In this document: positions 33,241-42,332 of the stretch, in pieces
Numbering within the stretch: the first letter of the stretch is position 1
How the letters are laid out: every line of letters starts with the position of its first letter
NCBI RefSeq assembly: GCF_009827395.1
Contig: NZ_WTYX01000002.1
Coordinates: 124,001-188,000 of the forward strand
DNA: 64,000 bases
Direction: 5' to 3'
DNA from: Pontixanthobacter aquaemixtae
GTDB lineage: Bacteria; Pseudomonadota; Alphaproteobacteria; Sphingomonadales; Sphingomonadaceae
Program-made: the position numbers and the translations under genes
The notes under the pieces: generated by a model
Database searches by the model: none
Seen by the model: the letters and a program-made list of their open reading frames with translations, nothing else
Told to the model about the DNA's origin: nothing

Positions 33241-34129
33241 GAAACCCTGGCGACGAAAAGCCAAGAAATTCTATCCTCTCGAAGCCAGTCCATTCTACAA
33301 ACTCCAAAGTAAGAAAAGGCTTGCCTCCCTTCTCTTTACTTCTCTGACCGCGCTGAGAGGGATGGCCGACAAATCCGTGCCGCATTACGAGTATTGGGAA
33401 GAGCAAAAAGCAGATGGCTCAATGCGTCCCCTCTGCCGTCCGCACGAAGGCTTAGACAAAACGCAGAGCCGAATTGCTTACTTGCTCGCATGTGTTCAAA
33501 CACCTGACTATGTTCATGCACCGGTGCCTGCCAAGACCTATGTCACGAATGCGGCCTCCCACCAAGGAGCTCGAGCGTTCTCCCTATTGGATATCGAGAG
33601 CTTCTATCCTTCTTGTAAAGAAGAGAAAGTGCTCGCGTTCTTCAGGCACAGAATGAAATGCTCTATTGACGTTTCCACCTTGCTAGCGCGGCTTTGCTGC
33701 GACAATGGCTCTCTTCCACAAGGATCGTCCTCCAGTCCAATTCTATCCTATTGGGCTTACGCGGAGATGTGGGACGCCATCTATACGATTACATCAAACG
33801 CCGGTAACAATTTCACGCTTTACCTCGATGATTTAACAATCTCCGGAGATAGGGTCCTAGGCAATACGTTATGGCGAATAAGGCAACAGATTCACAAGCA
33901 CGGGTTGCAGATCAAAGAATCGAAAAGCCGTCGGATCATCGATAAGCCTGCGGACGTCACTGGCGTCATAGTGACCAATCAAGGCCTGCGTTTACCAAAC
34001 CGCCAACACCAAAAGCTTGCTCACGCAAAATCGGATTTCTCTAAACCGGGCGGTAACCGAAAGCGGAAGGGGAACGTACTGCGCGGCAGAAATGCTCAGG
34101 CAGTTCAGATATTGAACCACAACTCTTGA
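33227..34129 (+). CDS. Retron reverse transcriptase
   Basis: A 300-aa RT starting at a GTG with GAGGAG 8 nt upstream. All diagnostic blocks are present: motif X NAASH (NAxxH, 108-112), catalytic Asp in LDIESFYPS (D122), PQGSSSSP (164-171), YLDD (199-202) and the retron VTG motif (244-246), followed by a short basic thumb (FSKPGGNRKRKG). There is no maturase domain, protease or fused effector. These two motifs separate retron RTs from group II intron and DGR enzymes. It reverse-transcribes part of a cognate RNA to give msDNA; the candidate RNA lies 540 bases upstream. A REP-like hairpin follows the gene. Confidence 0.93.
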   Translation: MSKTKKPWRRKAKKFYPLEASPFYKLQSKKRLASLLFTSLTALRGMADKSVPHYEYWEEQKADGSMRPLCRPHEGLDKTQSRIAYLLACVQTPDYVHAPVPAKTYVTNAASHQGARAFSLLDIESFYPSCKEEKVLAFFRHRMKCSIDVSTLLARLCCDNGSLPQGSSSSPILSYWAYAEMWDAIYTITSNAGNNFTLYLDDLTISGDRVLGNTLWRIRQQIHKHGLQIKESKSRRIIDKPADVTGVIVTNQGLRLPNRQHQKLAHAKSDFSKPGGNRKRKGNVLRGRNAQAVQILNHNS

Positions 34130-34175
34130 GCTAGACCGAAATGCTGAGCGCGAAATCCATGCTTCGTTACCCTAG

Positions 34176-34195
34176 ATTCCCGCTTTCGCGGGAAT
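34176..34195. repeat. REP-like hairpin
   Basis: A perfect 8-bp stem ATTCCCGC-tttc-GCGGGAAT lies between the convergent RT and dienelactone hydrolase genes. The wider sequence (tagattcccgctttcgcggg and aatgacga) resembles the dispersed repeats seen in many sphingomonad genomes. It may also serve as a terminator for either gene, although no long T tract follows. Confidence 0.6.
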
Positions 34196-34209
34196 GACGA
34201 AGGGGGTGG

Positions 34210-35103
34210 TTAAAGCCCCCAAAACAACACCAGCATCCGCTCCCACGCCCGATCTGCCTCGGCTTTGTCATAAACCGGCGAGTCTATCGTGCACCAGCCA
34301 TGCGCGGCGGGGTAGACTTCGATTTCTGCCGGGCGGCCTGAGGCATCGGATGCTTTGCGCAGTTCCACCTTGTCGTCGGGGCTGCGTTCGTCATCATTTT
34401 CGGCGACAGCGAACAGGTAGCTCGCCTGCGTTTTCTGCATCAGCTTGTGCGGGCTGTCCTCGTCTTCGCGCACCAAACCGCCTCCGTGGAAGCTGGCGGC
34501 GGCTTTGACGCGGTCTGGAACAGCCGCGGTCGAATAGACGGTGAACGGGCCCCCCATGCAGTAACCGTTGCTGCCGATCCCGCGCGATGTATCGACCACT
34601 TCCTGCGCATCGAGAAACGCCACCGCGGCCTTCGCATCGCGCATCACCGCGCGCGAGCCCAATTGATCGATCATCGGGCGCAGTTTTGCGCGGCCTTCAT
34701 CGGTGCGCCATTCCATGAAACTGCCGAGCACGGGCGCTTTGGCGCTGCGGTAATATTGGTTCATCGCGAGCACGGCATAACCCGCCTCTGCCAGCCGGGT
34801 GGCCATGATTTCATAGGCTTCGCGCAGCCCGGCAATATCGGGCCACAGGATCACACCGGGATGCTTGCCCGATGCCGGATGGACGAAAAACGCGTCAACC
34901 GTGCCATCTTCGGCCGAGAATTCGACCATCTTGCCCACGGTTGTTCCCTCTGGCGGGGCGGCGAGACTGCCATCGGTGGGCGCGCAGGCAGCAACCGCAG
35001 CGACCCCGCCCAACGCCCCTGCCCGCGCGGCAAATTCGCGGCGGCTTAGCTGCATCCGCTTTAGCGCGGCCTCTTCTTGTTCCAGAGTGAAATCATCGCA
35101 CAT
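34210..35103 (-). CDS. Dienelactone hydrolase family protein (Tat-exported)
   Basis: A 297-aa alpha/beta hydrolase with AAGGAG upstream of its ATG. Residues about 16-45 carry a twin-arginine-type signal (LSRREFAARAGALGG). The DLH catalytic triad is visible: Cys in SNGYCMGGP (about 180), Asp in AENDDERSP (about 232) and His in AAHGWC (about 267). DLH enzymes open lactone or ester bonds; the exact substrate is unknown. It is divergent from the PQQ dehydrogenase gene with a 141-base shared region. Confidence 0.9.
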   Translation of the reverse strand: MCDDFTLEQEEAALKRMQLSRREFAARAGALGGVAAVAACAPTDGSLAAPPEGTTVGKMVEFSAEDGTVDAFFVHPASGKHPGVILWPDIAGLREAYEIMATRLAEAGYAVLAMNQYYRSAKAPVLGSFMEWRTDEGRAKLRPMIDQLGSRAVMRDAKAAVAFLDAQEVVDTSRGIGSNGYCMGGPFTVYSTAAVPDRVKAAASFHGGGLVREDEDSPHKLMQKTQASYLFAVAENDDERSPDDKVELRKASDASGRPAEIEVYPAAHGWCTIDSPVYDKAEADRAWERMLVLFWGL

Positions 35104-35244
35104 GCATCGTCTCCTTTGTGCATATCATGCGGCGCGGCGGCGGTTTGTGCAAGGGAATGGACTCGCGCGCAAAGTTGCGGCAACACAGTTTCAAACAGCG
35201 ACCGAAAAGCGTTCGGCGCAGACAATCCTTGGGAGAGGGCATTG

Positions 35245-37383
35245 ATGAACAAACTCATATTTGCAGCGGCGGCGACTTTGGCATTGTCCGCTTGTGGCCA
35301 GTCAGCCGATGACATGAGCGAAACCGGCATCAGCGCCGAACGCCTGCTGGCGGCGCAGTCCGACGATGCAAACTGGATCACCTATGGCCGCAATTATGAG
35401 GAGCAACGCTATAGCCCCCTTGATCAGGTCAACGCCGAAACGGTCGGCGATCTGGGGCTGACATGGTTTGCCGATATGGACACCGCGCGCGGGCAGGAAG
35501 CGACCCCGCTGGTGATGGATGGCAAGCTCTATGTCACCACTGCGTGGAGCAAGGTGAAGGCATACAACGCAGCGACGGGCGAACTGCTGTGGGAATATGA
35601 CCCCGAAGTTCCCGGCGAAACCGGCGTGAAGGCATGCTGCGATGTGGTCAATCGCGGGGTTGCGGCATGGGGCGATCATCTGTTCCTGGGCACGCTGGAC
35701 GGGCGGCTGGTGAAGCTGGACCGCGAGACGGGCGCCGTCGAGTGGGAGAAAGTCACCGTCGATCAGGAGAAAAGCTACACCATCACCGGCGCGCCGCGCA
35801 TTGTTGATGGCAAGGTCTTTATCGGCAGCGGCGGCGCGGAATTCGGCGTGCGCGGCAATTTCGCGGCCTTCGATGCGGGCAGCGGCGAAGAGCTGTGGCG
35901 CTTCTACACCGTGCCTGCGGGTGACGAGGATGAAAATTCTGCCGAATATCTGCAAGCAGCAGCGAAGACATGGTCCGGCGGTGTGCTGGGCAGCGAAAGC
36001 GGCATTGGCGGCGGCGGCACCGTGTGGGACGCAATGGCCTATGATGCCGGGCTCGACATGCTCTATATCGGTGTCGGCAATGGCAGCCCGTGGAACCGCG
36101 CCTATCGCAGCCCGGGCGAAGATGGCACCGGCGAAGGTGACAATCTCTACCTCTCCAGCATTATCGCGGTGAAGCCGGAAACGGGCGAATATGTCTGGCA
36201 TTACCAGACGACCCCGGGCGAAACATGGGATTTCACCGCGACGCAGCACATCATGCTGGCCGATCTGGAAATCGACGGGGCGCAGCGCAAAGTGCTGATG
36301 CAGGCGCCGAAGAACGGATTCTTCTATGTGCTCGACCGCGAAACGGGCGAGTTCATCAGCGGCGATGCCTATGTTCCGGTCAATTGGGCGACCGGCATTG
36401 ACGAGAATGGCCGCCCGATCGAAAATCCCGAAACGCGGATCGACGTGACCGGCAAACCCGCAATTGTCGCGCCCGGCGCGCTGGGCGGTCATAACTGGCA
36501 TCCTATGGCGTTCCACCCTGGCGAAGGGCTGGTCTATATCCCTGCATTCGAAGCGGCGATGGCCTATGCCCCCGAAGAGAACTGGAAGCCCGATCCCAAG
36601 CGCGGCTTTAACGTTGGCTTTGATCTGGCGGCGGGCGACCTTCCCCCGGACGAGGGTATGCGCCGCGAAATCGCCGGAACTCTGAAAGGCACATTGATCG
36701 CATGGGATCCGGTGGCCAAGAAACCGCGCTGGACGGTCGAACATCCCGGCCCGTGGAATGGCGGCTTGCTCGCGACCGGTGGTAATCTGGTTTTCCAGGG
36801 AACTGCGGGCAGCGAATTCAACGCCTATAACGCGGCAACGGGCGACAAGCTGTGGAGCTTCGCTGCACAGACCGGCGTGGTTGCCCCCCCGATCACTTAT
36901 ACAGTCGATGGGGAACAGTATGTCGCGGTGCTGGCCGGTTGGGGCGGCGCCTATGCGATTACCGTCGATGGTGATCTGCTCAAACGCAAAGCGCCCGTTC
37001 GCAATGTCAGCCGCTTGCTGGTGTTCAAACTGGGCGGCAAAGCGCAGCTGCCGGCAGCGGCCGAGATGGTGCAAACTCCGCTCGATCCGCCACCCAGCCG
37101 CGCATCGGCGGATGTTATTGCCGCAGGCGGGAAAAGCTATGCCCGCTATTGCGCGGTGTGCCACGCACCGGGTGCGGTCGGCTCCACCGTTCTGCCCGAT
37201 CTTCGCCGCAGCGGGGCATTAGTCAATGCGGCAGCCTGGCAGAGCATCGTCCATGACGGCGCGCTGGAAGATAACGGCATGGCGAGCTTTTCAGAATCGC
37301 TTTCCAAGGAACAGATCGACGCGATCCGCGAATGGGTGATCTTCCGCGCCAATCAGGACAAGGCGCTGGAAGGCGAACGGTAA
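35245..37383 (+). CDS. PQQ-dependent alcohol dehydrogenase with cytochrome c domain
   Basis: A 712-aa quinohaemoprotein from the ATG at 35245 (GGGAG upstream). The N-terminus is a lipoprotein-type signal (LALSAC-G, Cys at residue 17). Eight-blade propeller repeats follow (ATGELLWEYDPE, ETGAVEWEK, GSGEELWRF). The vicinal disulfide CC is in VKACCDVVNRG (about 130) and the catalytic Asp in TPGETWDFTAT (about 330); the residue two after that Asp is Thr, not Asp, which points to a calcium rather than a lanthanide enzyme. A C-terminal haem site CAVCH lies at about residue 637. It oxidises alcohols in the periplasm, passing electrons to cytochromes. Confidence 0.93.
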   Translation: MNKLIFAAAATLALSACGQSADDMSETGISAERLLAAQSDDANWITYGRNYEEQRYSPLDQVNAETVGDLGLTWFADMDTARGQEATPLVMDGKLYVTTAWSKVKAYNAATGELLWEYDPEVPGETGVKACCDVVNRGVAAWGDHLFLGTLDGRLVKLDRETGAVEWEKVTVDQEKSYTITGAPRIVDGKVFIGSGGAEFGVRGNFAAFDAGSGEELWRFYTVPAGDEDENSAEYLQAAAKTWSGGVLGSESGIGGGGTVWDAMAYDAGLDMLYIGVGNGSPWNRAYRSPGEDGTGEGDNLYLSSIIAVKPETGEYVWHYQTTPGETWDFTATQHIMLADLEIDGAQRKVLMQAPKNGFFYVLDRETGEFISGDAYVPVNWATGIDENGRPIENPETRIDVTGKPAIVAPGALGGHNWHPMAFHPGEGLVYIPAFEAAMAYAPEENWKPDPKRGFNVGFDLAAGDLPPDEGMRREIAGTLKGTLIAWDPVAKKPRWTVEHPGPWNGGLLATGGNLVFQGTAGSEFNAYNAATGDKLWSFAAQTGVVAPPITYTVDGEQYVAVLAGWGGAYAITVDGDLLKRKAPVRNVSRLLVFKLGGKAQLPAAAEMVQTPLDPPPSRASADVIAAGGKSYARYCAVCHAPGAVGSTVLPDLRRSGALVNAAAWQSIVHDGALEDNGMASFSESLSKEQIDAIREWVIFRANQDKALEGER

Positions 37384-37399
37384 GGTTGCCCGCACTCCT

Positions 37400-38278
37400 A
37401 TGGATGCGGTCCGGCTGACGCTTCACAACGGTCCGCTGTCTTTTAGCGCAACCGCTATGGGCAGCGGGCCAACCGTGCTGTGCCTTCACGGCTTTCCCGA
37501 CAATGCCACATCGTTCCGCCAGCAATTGCCGTTTCTGGCAGAGAACGGATATCGCGCGGTCGCGGTAACATTGCGCGGTTATGAGCCCGGCTCGATCCCC
37601 GCTGACGGCGATTATTCGATGCAGGAGCTGGTGTCCGATGTTGTCGCCTGGGTCGAGGAATTGGGCGGTGATCCTGTTCATATTGTCGGCCATGATTGGG
37701 GCGCGGCCATCGCCTATTCCGCCGCCGCCTTTGCGCCCGACAAATTCCGCAGCGCCGCGGCAATGGCGGTTCCGCATCCCACGCGCTTTGGCGTGGAGGC
37801 GCGCCGCTATCCAAAGCAAGCGATGCTGTCATGGTATATGCTGTTTTTCCAGCTGCGCGGCCTGTCCGAACGTATAGTCCGCGCGCGCGATTTCGCTTTC
37901 ATCAAATGGTTATGGCGCAAATGGAGCCCCGGCTGGACACCATCGCATGCGGAAATGGGCAGCGTCATCGCAACGCTGCGCCAACCCGGTGTGCTTGAGG
38001 CGTCGCTCGGCTATTACCGCGCTGCACTGGGCGGCAAGAAACCGCCTGCTTCCGGAGCCGCGCAGCAGCATTTCAAACTGCATGTTCCGATCTTGGCGAT
38101 GACCGGCGCGCGAGACGGCTGCGTCGACACCGCAATTTTCGAGAAGCTGCTTCATGACGAAGATCACTGCGCCGGTCTCCGCTTCGAACGCGTCCAGGGC
38201 GCCGGACATTTTCTTCATCAGGAGAAACCAGATGCATGCAATGCGATCCTGCTCGATTGGTTAAAGGGCAATAGCTGA
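37400..38278 (+). CDS. Alpha/beta hydrolase (epoxide hydrolase-like)
   Basis: A 292-aa protein. The oxyanion region is LCLHGFPDN (about 30), and the nucleophile elbow VGHDWGAAIA (about 96-105) carries Asp, as in epoxide hydrolases and haloalkane dehalogenases and unlike Ser esterases. The catalytic His is near the end in VQGAGHFLHQEKP (about 272). It starts 17 bases after the PQQ dehydrogenase gene in the same direction, so the two are likely co-transcribed. The substrate is not evident. Confidence 0.88.
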   Translation: MDAVRLTLHNGPLSFSATAMGSGPTVLCLHGFPDNATSFRQQLPFLAENGYRAVAVTLRGYEPGSIPADGDYSMQELVSDVVAWVEELGGDPVHIVGHDWGAAIAYSAAAFAPDKFRSAAAMAVPHPTRFGVEARRYPKQAMLSWYMLFFQLRGLSERIVRARDFAFIKWLWRKWSPGWTPSHAEMGSVIATLRQPGVLEASLGYYRAALGGKKPPASGAAQQHFKLHVPILAMTGARDGCVDTAIFEKLLHDEDHCAGLRFERVQGAGHFLHQEKPDACNAILLDWLKGNS

Positions 38279-38385
38279 CGGCAAAATACCCCTGACGACG
38301 GCAACCGACACGTGATAGGTTGCGAGCAAAGACTAATGCGATTCGCCGCGAGGCGGATTCTTCATGAAAATACGGAGAGACTTCT

Positions 38386-39810
38386 ATGAGCAAGAATTAT
38401 CAAAATCTGATCGACGGCGAACTCGTCAGCACTGATGCGACGATGGAAGTTCTCAACCCCGCAAACGAGGAAGTGATCGGCCTGGTCCCCTCTTGCGGCA
38501 AGGAAGAACTGGACCGCGCGGTTGCGGCAGCGCGCAAAGCCTTCAAGTCATGGTCCAAGACCTCGATCGAGGAACGCCGCGCGGTAATTCAGGCCATGTC
38601 CGGTGCGATCAAGGAAAACGCCGACGAACTGTTCCGCCTGCTGACCAGCGAACAAGGCAAGCCGCACGAACAAGCCAAGGGCGAAATTTTCGGCGCGGCC
38701 GGAATGATGGCGGCGCAATCGACGCTGACGCTCGAAGACGAAATCAATGAAGATAGCGACCAGCGCCTCAGCCGCACCCGCCGCGTGCCGGTGGGCGTGG
38801 TCGGCGGCATTGTGCCGTGGAATTTCCCCGTGATGATGGCGATGCAGAAAATCGCGCCCGCTCTGCTGAGCGGCTGCACAATCGTGCTCAAGCCTTCGCC
38901 TTTTACGCCGCTGGCGACTTTGCGCGTGGCCGAATTGGTGAAAGACATCGTACCTGCAGGCGTGGTCAATATCATCACCGGCGAAGACTCGCTCGGCCCG
39001 TTGATCACCGGCCACGAAGATATCGACAAAATCACCTTCACCGGCTCCACCGCGACCGGCAAGAAAATCATGGAAGGCGCATCAAAGGATCTCAAGCGGA
39101 TCACGCTCGAACTGGGCGGCAATGACGCCTCGATCGTACTGCCCGATGCCGATGTAGAAAAAGTCGCCGAACAATTGTTCTGGTCCAGCTTCTCCAATGC
39201 GGGGCAGATCTGCGTCGCGGCCAAGCGCATCTATATCCACGAAGACATTTATGACGATCTTTCCGCCGCCATCGCCAAAGTCGCCGAAGGCGTGACCGTG
39301 GGCGACGGATCGCAGCAAGGCACCGGCGTCGGCCCGATCCAGAACAAGAAGCAGTTCGACCGCGTGTGCGAACTGATCCAGGATGCCAAGGACAATGGCT
39401 ACAAATTCCTGACAGGCGGCGATGTCGATCCTTCGGGCACGGGCTATTACGTGCCGATCACCATCATGGACAATCCGCCCGAAGACGCGCGGATCGTGGC
39501 AGAGGAACAATTCGGTCCGGTCATGCCGCTGATGAAATTCAGCACTGAAGAAGAAGTGATCGCGCGCGCAAACAATTCCGAATACGGGCTTGCAGGCGCG
39601 GTCTGGACCAAAGACACCGACAAAGGCGTGGCGATTGCCGAACAGCTTGAAACCGGCACCGTGTGGATCAACGAATTCCTCCACCTGAGCCCCTTCGCCC
39701 CGTTTGGCGGCCACAAGCAATCAGGCTTCGGCGCCGAATATGGCAAGGAAGGCCTGCTCGAATTCACCTATCCGCAAGTGATCACGGTGAAGAAAGACGC
39801 GCTGGTTTAA
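38386..39810 (+). CDS. NAD(P)-dependent aldehyde dehydrogenase (succinate-semialdehyde type)
   Basis: A 474-aa ALDH: PWNFPVMMAMQKIAPALLSG (about 145-164), cofactor site FTGSTATGKKIM (about 221), general base Glu in LELGGND (about 244-250), and catalytic Cys in NAGQICVA (about 275-282). Length and motifs fit the GabD/semialdehyde group, although related aldehydes are possible. GGAGAG lies upstream of the ATG. Its stop overlaps the start of the next gene (TAATG). Together with the PQQ dehydrogenase it could turn an alcohol into an acid, though one acts in the periplasm and the other in the cytosol. Confidence 0.92.
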   Translation: MSKNYQNLIDGELVSTDATMEVLNPANEEVIGLVPSCGKEELDRAVAAARKAFKSWSKTSIEERRAVIQAMSGAIKENADELFRLLTSEQGKPHEQAKGEIFGAAGMMAAQSTLTLEDEINEDSDQRLSRTRRVPVGVVGGIVPWNFPVMMAMQKIAPALLSGCTIVLKPSPFTPLATLRVAELVKDIVPAGVVNIITGEDSLGPLITGHEDIDKITFTGSTATGKKIMEGASKDLKRITLELGGNDASIVLPDADVEKVAEQLFWSSFSNAGQICVAAKRIYIHEDIYDDLSAAIAKVAEGVTVGDGSQQGTGVGPIQNKKQFDRVCELIQDAKDNGYKFLTGGDVDPSGTGYYVPITIMDNPPEDARIVAEEQFGPVMPLMKFSTEEEVIARANNSEYGLAGAVWTKDTDKGVAIAEQLETGTVWINEFLHLSPFAPFGGHKQSGFGAEYGKEGLLEFTYPQVITVKKDALV

Positions 39811-40274
39811 TGTCCGCAGGCGCTGGCGACCCTGACGATATTCGGGGTTGGCAGCGCCTTTCGGGCTCCATCACGACATCGGGCAAACTTGATCCCGGCG
39901 ATCCCGCCCGCCTGGCAAAGCTGGGCGTGCATCACGTCATCAATCTCGCGCTGGATGATCATGAAGAGGCCTTGGCAGGCGAAGCGGAACTGCTCGCCGC
40001 GATTGGCATCCGCTACACCCATATCCCGATACCGTTCGATGCCCCCTCGGCAGAACATTACGCGCGGTTTCGCGAGGCAATGGCTGCGTCCACCGGCCCG
40101 GTTCACGTCCATTGCATCATGAATTACCGCGTCTCGGCGCTTTTCTACCTGCTCCACCGCGAGGGAGGAATGGAAGAAAGCGAAGCGCGGGCAATTATGG
40201 CGCAGCAATGGGACCCGCTGGGCTCAGATCATCCCGCAGCAAAACCATGGGCGAAATTACTCACCGCTCAGTGA
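39810..40274 (+). CDS. Protein tyrosine phosphatase-like protein
   Basis: A 154-aa protein translationally coupled to the ALDH gene (TAATG). It has the cysteine phosphatase fold pattern HHVINLALDDHEEAL, HIPIPFDAP, and the signature VHVHCIMNYRVSALFYL (about 98-114). The Cys and Arg are separated by four residues and not the standard five, a feature of this dual-specificity-like subfamily or of loss of activity. The end overlaps the convergent FAD monooxygenase gene by seven bases. The substrate is unknown. Confidence 0.75.
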   Translation: MSAGAGDPDDIRGWQRLSGSITTSGKLDPGDPARLAKLGVHHVINLALDDHEEALAGEAELLAAIGIRYTHIPIPFDAPSAEHYARFREAMAASTGPVHVHCIMNYRVSALFYLLHREGGMEESEARAIMAQQWDPLGSDHPAAKPWAKLLTAQ

Positions 40275-41392
40275 TAGACCGGTACCACCAATCTGCTTAG
40301 CAATTGCCGCTCTTGCGCCCATCGCGGTGTCAGCGCGAAACTGCCGAGGACCGCAGCGCGGACAAAGCGGTTCGGCATATGCGCCGCCTGGCCCATCAAG
40401 GCCGATTCCCGGACATAGCTACGCACCCGTTTGAGGCGCTGATGTTCCAGCGCCGGAAGGATTTGTTCCGGTGGCAAGCGCTGTGCCAGCACAGCAAGCG
40501 CCCAAGCATCCTCGATGCTCTGGCACGCGCCCTGACCTTGGTTCGGCTGCATCGGATGCGCCGCATCCCCAATGCAGATGATGCGGCCATTGCCCAGGAC
40601 CTTGGGTGGCGGTTTGGCGTGGATCGCGACAGGTATACATTCCTGTGCGGCGGCCAAGGTGCTCGCGACGGGATCGGGCCACTGTGCTGCGCATTCTGTG
40701 ATTTTCGGCAAAGTCATTTCCGCAACATCGGCTGCTCTTCCGGCGCTTCGCATATAGAACCAGTACCGCATGCCCTGCCCTGCATCGAAAACGCCAAAGC
40801 GGTCATCGTCGCCCCAAAATTCCCGCGCAAAACCGGACGGCAAAGGTTGCTGCGGCGTGTTGCAGAGACCCAACGCACCGACATAGCCAGCAAATTGCGG
40901 TTCGATGCCTGACAGAACTTTGCCGATCCGCGAATGAATTCCATCGGCTGCAATCAGGATATCGGCCGAAGCGATCGTTCCGTCTTCCAGTTCAACCGCG
41001 GCTTTGCCATCGTGGAGGTTTGCATCGGCAACTGCCGCATCGAGCCTGACATTCTCGGGTCCAAGGTGATCGAGCAGAATTTGCTGCAACAGGGCCCGCG
41101 TCGGTAGAAAAGAGTCGCTTGTCGATACATCCATGGGACCCATCAGCATCCGGCCATCTTTACGGCCTAGGGATACTTTCCTGATTTGCGCTGCTCGTGC
41201 GCGCACGGCATCGCCGCATCCCAGCCCGTCGAGCCCCGCCATCGCATTGCCCCAGATCGACAGGGCCGCGCCCATTGGCACAATCGCGGGTGCCCGCTCA
41301 TAAACTGTCACAGCAAAGCCGGCCTTACGCATTGCAATTCCGGCCGCTAGGCCCGCAATTCCTCCGCCGATGATGGCACATGTGCGCGGCAT
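40268..41392 (-). CDS. FAD-dependent monooxygenase
   Basis: A 374-aa flavoprotein of the UbiH/salicylate hydroxylase class from the ATG at 41392. The FAD-binding motif is CAIIGGGIAGLAAGIAMRKAG (residues about 5-24), a second site is DILIAADGIHSRIGK (about 145), and the third is ICIGDAAHPMQPNQGQGACQ (about 275). It hydroxylates an aromatic or related ring with NAD(P)H and oxygen; the substrate cannot be told from the sequence. It heads a minus-strand group of oxidoreductases but is 104 bases from the next gene. Confidence 0.9.
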   Translation of the reverse strand: MPRTCAIIGGGIAGLAAGIAMRKAGFAVTVYERAPAIVPMGAALSIWGNAMAGLDGLGCGDAVRARAAQIRKVSLGRKDGRMLMGPMDVSTSDSFLPTRALLQQILLDHLGPENVRLDAAVADANLHDGKAAVELEDGTIASADILIAADGIHSRIGKVLSGIEPQFAGYVGALGLCNTPQQPLPSGFAREFWGDDDRFGVFDAGQGMRYWFYMRSAGRAADVAEMTLPKITECAAQWPDPVASTLAAAQECIPVAIHAKPPPKVLGNGRIICIGDAAHPMQPNQGQGACQSIEDAWALAVLAQRLPPEQILPALEHQRLKRVRSYVRESALMGQAAHMPNRFVRAAVLGSFALTPRWAQERQLLSRLVVPVYH

Positions 41393-41496
41393 GGCTTTAT
41401 CCCTTCGACAACGCGTCAAATCGGGTTAGCGCGAATTCTTTCGATTTGCTGCTGCAAAGCGCGCAGTGGTTGTTGCGCTCTGTCGAACAAGCCTGC

Positions 41497-42282
41497 TTAC
41501 ATCCGCATCCGCGCGCTTTGGCCGTCATCGACCTTGATTACAGCGCCGGTCACGCATTCGCTGGCCGGGCTGCACAGGTAAAGCAGCGTGGAATCGAGCT
41601 GCGCTGCCACGGGGACGCGTTTGCGCGCGACCCATTCGCGGGGATCGCCGATCCGTTCGAACATGCCGTCGGTCATCTCGCTGACGAACATACCCGGTGC
41701 AATCGCGTTGACGTTGATATTGGCGAAGGCCCATTCGGTGCTGAGCGTTTCGGTCATGCGCGCAACCGCGGTCTTGGTCACCGCGTAGAGCGCCGCCCCG
41801 CCGCCATCATAGCGGAAATGCGCGGTCGAGCTGATATTGACGATATTGCCCGGCTTCTTCGCCGCAATCAGCCGCCGCGCAACATCGGTCGCAAGCAGCC
41901 ATGGCGCGCGCAGATTCACGCCCAGCACGTGATCGACCAGATCGACCGACATCTTGTGCGCACGCTGCGCATCGGGAACGCCGGCATTGTTGACCAGAAT
42001 ATCGACCGTGCCGAATGCCGCCTCTGCCGCATCGACCGCTGCCGACAAGGCATCCGCGTCGCGCGCGTCCATCGCCACCGGCAGCGCTTTGCCACCGACA
42101 GAGGTAATCTCTTGCGCCAACGCTTCGAGCCGGTCCATCCGTCGCGCGCATAAGGCAACCGCCGCGCCTTGGTTTGCGAGCACCCGGGCGAAACGCTCAC
42201 CCAAACCGGAAGACGCGCCGGTAACCAACGCAACGCGCCCGGTCAGATCGTGGTTTGTATTGGGAATCGGGAATTCAGCCAT
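41497..42282 (-). CDS. Short-chain dehydrogenase/reductase
   Basis: A 261-aa classical SDR: coenzyme motif ALVTGASSGLGERFA (about 17-31), NNAG (about 94), Ser in NISSTAHF (about 145) and YAVTK (about 161-165). Arg at the end of beta2 (CARRMDR) suggests NADPH preference. GGAGAG lies upstream of the ATG. The substrate is unknown; neighbours are a VOC protein and purU in the same direction. Confidence 0.92.
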   Translation of the reverse strand: MAEFPIPNTNHDLTGRVALVTGASSGLGERFARVLANQGAAVALCARRMDRLEALAQEITSVGGKALPVAMDARDADALSAAVDAAEAAFGTVDILVNNAGVPDAQRAHKMSVDLVDHVLGVNLRAPWLLATDVARRLIAAKKPGNIVNISSTAHFRYDGGGAALYAVTKTAVARMTETLSTEWAFANINVNAIAPGMFVSEMTDGMFERIGDPREWVARKRVPVAAQLDSTLLYLCSPASECVTGAVIKVDDGQSARMRM

Positions 42283-42332
42283 GCTCTTCTCTCCAAAAAC
42301 TGCAAACTGTCTTGCACCCGATTGCGCCTTGT

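Noticed and set aside
33227-34129. Reverse transcriptase as part of a diversity-generating retroelement or group II intron
   Set aside because: There is no template/variable repeat pair and no maturase domain or intron-type RNA domain; the NAxxH and VTG motifs are those of retrons.
35302-37164. 620-aa open frame on the minus strand opposite the PQQ dehydrogenase gene
   Set aside because: It is the antisense shadow of a strongly supported gene; the translation is His/Arg/Gly-rich, without domains, and results from GC-rich codon bias.
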